Part shown: piece after piece, positions 57,458-64,000 of the stretch | Position numbering within the stretch: position 1 is the first letter of the stretch | Layout of the letters: the number at the start of each line of letters is the position of its first letter | Assembly: GCF_002091635.1 (NCBI RefSeq) | Contig: NZ_BDAC01000008.1 | Location: forward strand, 62,001 to 126,000 | Direction: 5' to 3' | Origin: Pseudomonas indica NBRC 103045 | GTDB lineage: Bacteria; Pseudomonadota; Gammaproteobacteria; Pseudomonadales; Pseudomonadaceae | Length of the DNA stretch: 64,000 bases | Position numbers and translations under genes: made by a program | The notes under the pieces: generated by a model | Told to the model about the DNA's origin: nothing | The model's input: the letters and a program-made list of their open reading frames with translations, nothing else | Database searches by the model: none

Positions 57458-58207
57458 ATGCAGAACTATAAAAAGATCCTGCTGGCGGCAGCCGCCACCC
57501 TGGCTTTCGGCAGTGCCATGGCCGCCGAAAAGCTGAAGATCGGCACCGAAGGCGCCTACCCCCCCTTCAACCTCATCGATGCCAGCGGCCAGGTAGTCGG
57601 CTTCGACATCGAGATCGCCCAGGCCCTGTGCGCCAAGATGAAGGCCGAGTGCGAAGTGGTCACTTCCGATTGGGACGGCATCATCCCCGCCCTCAACTCG
57701 AAGAAATTCGACTTCCTGGTCGCCTCCATGTCCATCACCGAAGAGCGCCAGCAGGCGGTGGACTTCACCGAGCCGTACTACACCAACAAGCTGCAGTTCA
57801 TCGCCCCCAAGACTGCTGACTTCAAGACCGACAAGGCCAGCCTGAAAGGCAAGGTGATCGGTGCCCAGCGCGCCACCATCGCCGGCACCTGGCTGGAAGA
57901 CAACCTCGGCGACGTGGTCGACATCAAGCTCTACGACACCCAGGAAAACGCCTACCTCGACCTGTCCTCCGGCCGCCTCGACGGCGTGCTGGCCGATACC
58001 TTCGTCAACTGGGAATGGCTGAAGAGCGACGCCGGCAAGGACTTCGAGTTCAAGGGTGACCCGGTGTTCGACAACGACAAGATCGGCATCGCCGTGCGCA
58101 AGGGCGACCCGCTGCGCGAGCGCCTGAACACCGCGCTGAAGGAAATCGTTGCCGACGGGACCTACAAGAAGATCAACGACAAGTACTTCCCGTTCAGCAT
58201 CTACTGA
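57458..58207 (+). CDS. Polar amino acid ABC transporter, periplasmic binding protein
   Basis: 249 aa HisJ/ArgT/AotJ-like. Signal peptide MQNYKKILLAAAATLAFGSAMAA. The start LKIGTEGAYPPFNLIDASGQVVGFDIEIAQALCAKM, the disulfide pair seen in HisJ (Cys in ALCAKMKAECEVV) and the MSITEERQQAVDFTEPYY stretch identify a basic amino acid binder. Starts 14 nt after the ATPase gene. Confidence 0.93.
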   Translation: MQNYKKILLAAAATLAFGSAMAAEKLKIGTEGAYPPFNLIDASGQVVGFDIEIAQALCAKMKAECEVVTSDWDGIIPALNSKKFDFLVASMSITEERQQAVDFTEPYYTNKLQFIAPKTADFKTDKASLKGKVIGAQRATIAGTWLEDNLGDVVDIKLYDTQENAYLDLSSGRLDGVLADTFVNWEWLKSDAGKDFEFKGDPVFDNDKIGIAVRKGDPLRERLNTALKEIVADGTYKKINDKYFPFSIY

Positions 58208-58257
58208 TCCACCCGGCCCCGCCTGCCCGGCGGGGCCGCCTTCAGCAGTAATCCCCG

Positions 58258-58953
58258 ATGACCCTCGATCTCTACGGATTCGGCCCGGCCCTCGCGGCGG
58301 GCACCTTCATGACCATCAAGCTGGCGCTCTCGGCGCTGTCGCTGGGTCTGGTGCTCGGCCTGCTCGGCGCACTGGCCAAAACCTCGCCCTACAAGCCGCT
58401 GCAATGGCTGGGCGGCAGCTATTCGACCATCGTGCGCGGCGTGCCCGAGCTGCTCTGGGTGCTGCTGATCTACTTCGGCACCGTCAACCTGATGCGCAGT
58501 CTCGCCGACCTGCTCGGCGTGGAAAGCCTCGAACTGAATGCCTTCGCCGCGGGCACCATCGCCCTCGGCCTCTGCTTCGGCGCCTATGCGACCGAAGTCT
58601 TCCGCGGCGCCATCCTGGCGATTCCGCGTGGCCACCGGGAAGCCGGCCTGGCCCTCGGCCTGTCCAAGGGCCGGATCTTCTGGCGGCTGATCATGCCCCA
58701 GATGTGGCGCGTCGCCCTGCCCGGCCTGGGCAACCTGTTCATGATCCTGATGAAAGACACCGCCCTGGTTTCGGTGATCGGCCTGGAAGAAATCATGCGC
58801 CGCTCGCAGATCGCGGTTACGGCCAGTAAGCAGCCCTTCACCTTCTACATGGTCGCGGCCTTCATTTACCTGGGCCTGACCATCCTCGCCATGATCGGCA
58901 TGCATTACCTCGAGAAGCGCGCCAGCCGTGGCTTCGTCAGGAGCACGACATGA
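58258..58953 (+). CDS. Polar amino acid ABC transporter, permease (HisQ-like)
   Basis: 231 aa inner-membrane permease with about five helices and the EAA loop HREAGLALGLSKGRIFWRLIMPQMWRVALPGLGN. The N-terminal YGFGPALAAGTFMTIKLALSALSLGLVLGLLGALAK fits HisQ/AotQ. Overlaps the second permease by 4 nt (ATGA). Confidence 0.92.
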   Translation: MTLDLYGFGPALAAGTFMTIKLALSALSLGLVLGLLGALAKTSPYKPLQWLGGSYSTIVRGVPELLWVLLIYFGTVNLMRSLADLLGVESLELNAFAAGTIALGLCFGAYATEVFRGAILAIPRGHREAGLALGLSKGRIFWRLIMPQMWRVALPGLGNLFMILMKDTALVSVIGLEEIMRRSQIAVTASKQPFTFYMVAAFIYLGLTILAMIGMHYLEKRASRGFVRSTT

Positions 58954-59639
58954 ACTGGGACGTCATCATCAAATGGCTGCCGCGCCTCGCCGACGGCGCG
59001 TTGCTGACCCTGGAGCTGGTGGCCATCGCCGTGGTCGCCGGGCTGATCCTTGCCGTTCCGCTGGGCATCGCCCGCGCATCGCGGCATTGGTACGTGCGCG
59101 CCTTCCCCTACGGCTACATCTTTTTCTTCCGCGGGACGCCGCTGCTGGTGCAGTTGTTCCTGGTCTATTACGGCATGGCGCAGTTCGATGTGATCCGCAA
59201 GGGACCGCTCTGGCCCTATCTGCGCGACCCGTACTGGTGCGCCATCATCACCATGACCATGCACACCGCGGCCTATATCGCCGAGATTCTTCGCGGTGCC
59301 ATTCAGGCCGTGCCGCATGGCGAAGTGGAAGCGGCCCGGGCGCTGGGCATGTCGCGGACGCAGACACTGTTCTACATCATCCTGCCGCGCGCGGTACGGA
59401 TCGGCCTGCCGGCCTACAGCAACGAAGTGATCCTGATGCTCAAGGCCAGCGCACTGGCCAGCACCATCACCCTGCTGGAACTGACCGGCATGGCGCGGAC
59501 CATCATCGCCCGCACCTACCTGCCGGTGGAAATCTTCTTCGCCGCCGGAATGTTCTACCTGCTGATCGCGTTCTTCCTGGTACGCGGCTTCCGCCTGCTG
59601 GAACGCTGGCTGCGGGTCGACGCTACCCAGGCACGCTGA
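58950..59639 (+). CDS. Polar amino acid ABC transporter, permease (HisM-like)
   Basis: 229 aa permease partner. The EAA loop is GEVEAARALGMSRTQTLFYIILPRAVRIGLPAYSNE; helices span the remainder, and FFFRGTPLLVQLFLVYYG is typical of HisM/AotM. Last gene of the transporter operon; the methyltransferase gene follows after 66 nt containing a TATAAT-like -10 element. Confidence 0.92.
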   Translation: MNWDVIIKWLPRLADGALLTLELVAIAVVAGLILAVPLGIARASRHWYVRAFPYGYIFFFRGTPLLVQLFLVYYGMAQFDVIRKGPLWPYLRDPYWCAIITMTMHTAAYIAEILRGAIQAVPHGEVEAARALGMSRTQTLFYIILPRAVRIGLPAYSNEVILMLKASALASTITLLELTGMARTIIARTYLPVEIFFAAGMFYLLIAFFLVRGFRLLERWLRVDATQAR

Positions 59640-59705
59640 GCCCGGCGGACGCTGGACGCGGGCGGCGATATAATCGCCGCTCGCCGGCCCCTCCTCTTTT
59701 TCACC

Positions 59706-60959
59706 ATGTCCAACCTGCTCAGCGGCGCACGACTGCGCGAACGATTCCTCGCCCTGGATGCCTTCCTGCTGGAAACGCAGGCGTTCTGGCGACCCAAGCC
59801 GTTCACCGACCTGCGCCTCCCCTGGGAAAAGCGTTTCCCGGAGCTATCCCTCTGGTTGCGCCGGCGCAGCCTGGCCGATGCCGACGCCGCGCATAATCAC
59901 CCGGAACGCCTGGCCGCGCCCGATCCGTTTCCCTGTCTCGCGGAGCGCGCAGCCTGGCTCGGTGCGTTGGACAAATTCCCGGAGCAGATGGCCGCCGAAC
60001 TGCCCTCCCGTTTCAACGTGGACATTCCCGGCCGCAAGTGGGAACAGATCCAAGCCTTCGCCAGCCGCCTGTCCTTCCAGCGGCCTACCGGGCACTGGCT
60101 CGACTGGTGCTCAGGCAAGGGTCACCTCGGCAGGCTGCTGGCCGCCCGCAGCGGCGCGGCCCTCACCTGCCTGGAATACGACGGCGCACTGGTGGAAGCC
60201 GGGCAGGCGCTGAGCGACCGCCTCGGTCTCGTCGCAACGCATCACCGGCAGGACGTCCTTGCCGATGATGCCGCCGACCGTCTCCATGCCGCGCACACCC
60301 CCGTGGCGCTGCACGCCTGCGGCGACCTGCATATCCGCCTGATGCAACTGGCCAGTGCCGCTGGCTGCGACCAGTTGGCGATTGCGCCTTGTTGCTACAA
60401 CCGTATCGGCGCCAGCGACTACCAGCCGCTCTCCGCAGAAGGCAAAGGCTCGTCGCTCGTCCTGTCCCAGGACGACCTGCGCCTGCCGCTGGCCGAGACC
60501 GTGACCGCCGGGGCTCGCGTCCGCCGCCAGCGCGATGCGTCCATGGCCCGCCGTCTGGCCTTCGACCTGCTCCAGCGCGAACTGCGTGGCTGCGACGACT
60601 ACCTGCCGGTGCCCTCGTTGCCGCCGGCCTGGCTGGACAAACCGTTCGTCGACTACTGCCGCGACCTGGCGGAACTGAAAGGACTTCCCTCACCGACCAA
60701 CCGTGACTGGCCGCGCCTGGAAGACGCCGGCTGGCAGCGCCTGGCGGAGGTGCGCAATCTGGAACTGCTGCGCGGCCTGTTTCGCCGCCCAATGGAACTC
60801 TGGCTGCTGCTCGATCGCGCGCTTTACCTGCAGAACCAAGGCTACGACGTGACCCTGGGCACCTTCTGCTCCCACCGCCTCACACCCCGCAACGCCCTGT
60901 TGCTCGCGGAGCGCCGGTTGCCCACAGAAGCTGTGGATAACTCTGTTTATTCTTTCTGA
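59706..60959 (+). CDS. SAM-dependent methyltransferase-like protein
   Basis: 417 aa. A class I Rossmann pattern is visible around residues 120-150 (GHWLDWCSGKGHLGRLLAARSGAALTCLEYDGALVEAG), followed by a conserved HACGDLHIRLM and AIAPCCYNRIG segment, as in the Methyltransf_32/GSTCD-like families. The flanking N- and C-terminal regions are not recognised. Probably an RNA or protein methyltransferase; substrate unknown. Located after the amino acid transporter as in P. aeruginosa. Confidence 0.78.
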   Translation: MSNLLSGARLRERFLALDAFLLETQAFWRPKPFTDLRLPWEKRFPELSLWLRRRSLADADAAHNHPERLAAPDPFPCLAERAAWLGALDKFPEQMAAELPSRFNVDIPGRKWEQIQAFASRLSFQRPTGHWLDWCSGKGHLGRLLAARSGAALTCLEYDGALVEAGQALSDRLGLVATHHRQDVLADDAADRLHAAHTPVALHACGDLHIRLMQLASAAGCDQLAIAPCCYNRIGASDYQPLSAEGKGSSLVLSQDDLRLPLAETVTAGARVRRQRDASMARRLAFDLLQRELRGCDDYLPVPSLPPAWLDKPFVDYCRDLAELKGLPSPTNRDWPRLEDAGWQRLAEVRNLELLRGLFRRPMELWLLLDRALYLQNQGYDVTLGTFCSHRLTPRNALLLAERRLPTEAVDNSVYSF

Positions 60960-61171
60960 GCAAATGCCGCAAAGGCCGATTATCAAGGGCCTCACAGCTA
61001 TTGGCGCTTTTTTGAACGCCCCTCACAAAGAGCAATAAAAACAAGCAGTTATTCAATCGTTCCAGGTATTTACTGATGGCACTTTGCACGATCGTTCCGC
61101 ATAAGAGGATTTGTGCATAACGACCGGAGGCCTGATAGCCAAGCAGGTGCATAGCCCGTAGCCAGCAGGCC

Positions 61172-62890
61172 CTAACCAGCCGGACGCAGCAGCAACCAAA
61201 AGACCAGCGCCGCAAGCACCAGTGCAACGCTGCGCCAGAACTGCACCGGGTTGCGCTCCAGCAGCGGCGGGCGCTGCTTGCGCAGGAATTCGGCGCTCGG
61301 GTGGCGCAGCTCGTAGAGGAACTCCGACAGCTCGGCGTAGCGCTTGTGTGGATCGGGGTGCACGGCCTTGCGCAGTACGTCGTCGATCCAGGCCGGCACC
61401 TCGCGGTTGCTGTCGCGCAACGGCTGGTAAACCAGACGGCCCTGCTCGGCGCGGGTCCGGCATTTGGCCACTTCGGCGCCATAGGGCAGGCGGCCACTAA
61501 GTAGGTGATAAGCGATCACCCCCAGGGAGTACTGATCCGAGCGCGGCGAGCCGCTCTCGCCGAGGAAATACTCGGGGGCGGCGTACTGGGCGGTGCCGAG
61601 CATCTGGTCGTGCGGAAGGGACTCCCGCTCCTGCAGGCCGGCCACCTGGGCGGAGCCGAAGTCGATCAGCTTGAGGGTGCCGGTGGCGTCGATCAACACG
61701 TTGTCCGGACGCAGGTCTTGATGAAGCATTTCCAGGCGATGGAATGCCTGCAGGCCACGGGCGATCTGCTCGACCATATTGCGCACCTTCTCCAGCCCGG
61801 GGTTGGGGTTGTCCACCATCCACTGGCGCAGGGTCTGGCCTTCGACGAACTCGCTGACGGTGTAGAGGTAACTCCGCCGGCGCGTCTGGGCAGGCGCCTT
61901 GAGCACATGGGCGCTGTCGATGCGGCGGGCGATCCACTCCTCGGTGAGCAAGCGCTCCAGGTGCGCGCGGTCCTGCTGCAAGTCCACCGACGGCGCCTTC
62001 AACGCCACCGGCGTATCCCCGTCCAAGGCCAGATACACGTGGCTGCGGCTGCTGGCGTGGATCTCGCGGACGATGCGGTAGCCGTCGAACTCCATACGGG
62101 GCGACAGCAACGGCGGCAGCGCCAATTCGGCCAGTTGCCGGTGCAGTTCGTCGGCGTCGCGGCTGGGCAGCGCCTCCACGCGCACCAGTTGCACAGTGAG
62201 GTTGTCGTCGCTGCCCCGACTCAAGGCCGCATCCACCAGTGCCCGGGCGGCGTCATCCAGATCGTCGCCGTGGGCGTGGATCAGTTCGACCATGGCGGCC
62301 GCCGTCAGGTGCTCGTGCACGCCATCGGTGGTCAGCAGGAACAGATCGCCCACCTCCAGCGACAGGCTGCGGTGATCCAGCTCCAGGTGCGGGGTGATGC
62401 CCAGGGCCCGGCTGAGATAACTGGTCTCGCGGGAGACCCACAGGCGATGGTCTTCGGTCAGGCGCTCCAGCTCGCCGTCGCGCAGGCGATGGATGCGCGT
62501 ATCGCCGGCATGGAACAGATAGGCGGTGGTCGCCTTGAGCACCAGCGCGCTCAGGGTGCACACATAGCCCCGGTCCATGTCGTAACGGTACTGGCTCTGC
62601 CGGGTCTGGGCGTACAACCAGGAGTTGGCGGCCATCAGCACGCGGTGCGCGGATTTCTTCACCGACCAGGCGTCGGAAGTGCAGTAGTAGTCTTCGAGAA
62701 AGCTGCCGATCGCCGCCTCGCTGGCGATGTGGCTGACGGCACTGCTGCCGATGCCGTCGGCCACGGCGATGGCGATGCCCTTGCTGGAAAGCTGCGGCTC
62801 CGGCGGGATGCAGACGCCATGGAAGTCCTGGTTAACCGACTTGAGGCCCTTGGCGGAGTGCTGGCCGACGGAAACGCTGAGTTGCGACAT
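61172..62890 (-). CDS. Fused PP2C phosphatase and Ser/Thr protein kinase
   Basis: 572 aa. N-terminal PP2C phosphatase (about 1-240) with metal-site motifs AVADGIGSSAVSH, HAGDTRIHRLRDG, LLTTDGVHEHL and GSDDNLTVQLV. C-terminal kinase (about 270-520) with Lys298 in VALK, the catalytic loop HQDLRPDN (His390, Asp392; the usual Lys is Arg394), and DFGSAQ and APE motifs; the glycine loop is degenerate (EIHASSRSH). One C-terminal membrane helix (about 550-568) anchors it inside the cell. It follows the NirC-type gene and nirD on the same strand, so a link to nitrite assimilation is likely. Resembles PA1782 by memory. Confidence 0.92.
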   Translation of the reverse strand: MSQLSVSVGQHSAKGLKSVNQDFHGVCIPPEPQLSSKGIAIAVADGIGSSAVSHIASEAAIGSFLEDYYCTSDAWSVKKSAHRVLMAANSWLYAQTRQSQYRYDMDRGYVCTLSALVLKATTAYLFHAGDTRIHRLRDGELERLTEDHRLWVSRETSYLSRALGITPHLELDHRSLSLEVGDLFLLTTDGVHEHLTAAAMVELIHAHGDDLDDAARALVDAALSRGSDDNLTVQLVRVEALPSRDADELHRQLAELALPPLLSPRMEFDGYRIVREIHASSRSHVYLALDGDTPVALKAPSVDLQQDRAHLERLLTEEWIARRIDSAHVLKAPAQTRRRSYLYTVSEFVEGQTLRQWMVDNPNPGLEKVRNMVEQIARGLQAFHRLEMLHQDLRPDNVLIDATGTLKLIDFGSAQVAGLQERESLPHDQMLGTAQYAAPEYFLGESGSPRSDQYSLGVIAYHLLSGRLPYGAEVAKCRTRAEQGRLVYQPLRDSNREVPAWIDDVLRKAVHPDPHKRYAELSEFLYELRHPSAEFLRKQRPPLLERNPVQFWRSVALVLAALVFWLLLRPAG

Positions 62891-62940
62891 GCCTGCCCTT
62901 GCTGGTCACGCAGCCCGGAATCGCTGGGCGAAGAAGACGC

Positions 62941-62963
62941 GGAAGCCCCTCGACGGGGCTTCC
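62941..62963. terminator. Hairpin between the NirC-type channel and kinase genes
   Basis: 9-bp stem GGAAGCCCC (62941-62949) with GGGGCTTCC (62955-62963). It lacks a T-run and may attenuate read-through into the kinase gene or stabilise the upstream mRNA. Confidence 0.5.
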
Positions 62964-62970
62964 GGCCGGA

Positions 62971-63783
62971 TCAACCGAAGGTGCGCTTCGGCGCGGTCTT
63001 CACATGGGTGGCGTAGAGCGTCAGACCGGTGAAGGCCAGGCCACCCACCAGATTGCCCAGGGCGGTGGGGATTTCGTTCCAGATCATGTAGTCCATGACC
63101 GAGAAGTCGCCGCCCATGATCATCGCCGAGGGGAACAGGAACATGTTCACCACCGAGTGCTCGAAGCCCATGTAGAAGAACAGCATGATCGGCATCCACA
63201 TGGCGATGGTCTTGCCGCTGACGGTGGTGGAGATCATCGCGCCGACCACGCCCATTGACACCATCCAGTTGCACAACATGCCGCGCAGGAAGATGGTCAG
63301 CCAGCCGGCCAGACCGTACTGGGCATAACCCAGGGTACGCGCCTCGCCAATGTGGGAGATTTTCTCGCCGATCGGTCCCGGCTCGGTGGAGAAGCCGTAG
63401 GTGAAGACGAACGCCATCATGAACGCGACGGTCAGGGCACCGGCGAAGTTGCCGGTGAACACCAGGCCCCAGTTCTTCAGCACGCCGCCGACGGTGACGC
63501 CGGGGCGCTTGTCCAGCAGGGCCAGCGGGGTGAGCACGAACACCCCGGTGAGCAGGTCGAAGCCCATCAGATACAGCATGACGAAGCCGACCGGGAACAG
63601 CATGGCGCCCACCAGCGGCGAGCCGGTCTGCACACTGATGCTCACCGCGAACACGGCGGCCAGGGCCAGGATGGCACCAGCCATGAAGGCACGGATCAGC
63701 GTGTCGCGGGTGGACATGTAGATCTTCGATTCACCGGCATCCACCATCTTGGTGGCGAACTCGGCGGGGACCAGGTAGGACAT
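62971..63783 (-). CDS. Formate/nitrite transporter family channel (NirC-type)
   Basis: 270 aa inner-membrane pentameric channel of the FNT family with six membrane helices. Family landmarks: the re-entrant segment in LLTGVFVLTPLA, the NWMVSMGVVGA segment after LRGMLCN, and the central-pore histidine in GFEHSVVNMFLFPSAM. Genomic position directly downstream of nirD argues for nitrite rather than formate. Probable role: nitrite import for assimilatory reduction. Confidence 0.9.
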   Translation of the reverse strand: MSYLVPAEFATKMVDAGESKIYMSTRDTLIRAFMAGAILALAAVFAVSISVQTGSPLVGAMLFPVGFVMLYLMGFDLLTGVFVLTPLALLDKRPGVTVGGVLKNWGLVFTGNFAGALTVAFMMAFVFTYGFSTEPGPIGEKISHIGEARTLGYAQYGLAGWLTIFLRGMLCNWMVSMGVVGAMISTTVSGKTIAMWMPIMLFFYMGFEHSVVNMFLFPSAMIMGGDFSVMDYMIWNEIPTALGNLVGGLAFTGLTLYATHVKTAPKRTFG

Positions 63784-63811
63784 GAGCGTGATCTCTCTCT
63801 GAAGGCAGCGG

Positions 63812-64000
63812 CTAGAGACGGATTTCCACCCGGTCCCCGCAAAGGCGGGCGGGCCAGACTTGTAGTTGTTGTTCCGGGTATTCCACGCAACTGCCGTCGC
63901 TCAGACGGAAGTGCTGCTTGTACAGCGGAGAGGCGATCACCAGATCGCCGCCCATCTGGCCGACGATGCCACGGCCGATCACGTTGGCGCCGGACTTCGG
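63812..64000 (-). CDS. nirD: Nitrite reductase small subunit NirD, 5' end outside window
   Basis: The last 62 codons, read from the window edge to TAG at 63814-63812. The translation ends in a Rieske-like fold: NVIGRGIVGQMGGDLVIASPLYKQHFRLSDGSC then VWPARLCGDRVEI. This matches NirD, the small subunit of NADH-dependent nitrite reductase; nirB should lie beyond the edge. Too short for the ORF predictions, but the frame and family are clear. Confidence 0.9.
   Translation of the reverse strand, partial: PKSGANVIGRGIVGQMGGDLVIASPLYKQHFRLSDGSCVEYPEQQLQVWPARLCGDRVEIRL

Overview
The window is a high-GC chromosomal segment of a Pseudomonas species. Gene content and order resemble the arcC-fabY, cysQ-nudE, typA-thiI-glnA-ntrBC, secB-grx-gpmI-envC-ctpA, hisFAHB, asmA-mutY-yggX and hisPJQM-like blocks that I recall from the P. 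aeruginosa lineage (roughly PA5117-PA5156 and PA5173-PA5182 of PAO1). The blocks are rearranged and interrupted by accessory genes, so the strain is probably a relative of P. aeruginosa rather than that species. This is inference from remembered synteny; no search was run.

Layout. 1-10.4 kb: the end of arcC, the fatty-acid initiation enzyme FabY, an inserted aldolase/DapA-like/LysR catabolic cassette, cysQ-nudE, a GMP/IMP nucleotidase, a LysR regulator, a small DUF2795-like protein and an orphan fdhD. 10.4-16.4 kb: a glycine-zipper protein, a GNAT, cardiolipin synthase, glycogen phosphorylase and a YkgJ-type cysteine-cluster protein. 16.5-24.0 kb is accessory: two tandem serine hydrolases with beta-lactamase-like motifs, an orphan periplasmic binding protein, a DUF808 membrane protein, a CSLREA beta-helix protein and a pair of overlapping lipoprotein genes. 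24.1-34.2 kb: typA, thiI, glnA, two DUF4124 proteins and ntrBC. Here the nitrogen-control signals are readable: sigma-54 -24/-12 promoters and NtrC sites before glnA and ntrB, and a near-consensus sigma-54 promoter just after ntrC, in the place where P. aeruginosa encodes the sRNA NrsZ.

34.2-53.7 kb is mostly housekeeping: trmL, secB, grxC, a rhodanese-fold protein, gpmI, an EnvC-like protein, ctpA, a polysaccharide-deacetylase-family gene broken by a one-base frameshift, three tandem paralogous binding proteins, the hisB-hisH-hisA-hisF cluster, a PanZ-like GNAT, a sterol-desaturase-family protein, an FAD oxidoreductase, asmA, mutY, yggX and tRNA-Phe. 53.7-64 kb: a small secreted Cys/His-rich protein, a TonB-dependent siderophore receptor, a four-gene polar amino acid ABC transporter with an ArgR-like site upstream, a methyltransferase, and on the minus strand the end of a nitrite-assimilation cluster (nirD, a NirC-type channel, and a fused PP2C phosphatase/Ser-Thr kinase).

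I see no prophage, CRISPR array, insertion sequence or defence island. The most interesting items are the putative short NrsZ-like RNA, the tandem serine hydrolases that lack the class A general base, the frameshifted deacetylase, the fused kinase/phosphatase in a nitrite operon, and two families of palindromic intergenic repeats, one of which appears to extend the thiI reading frame.
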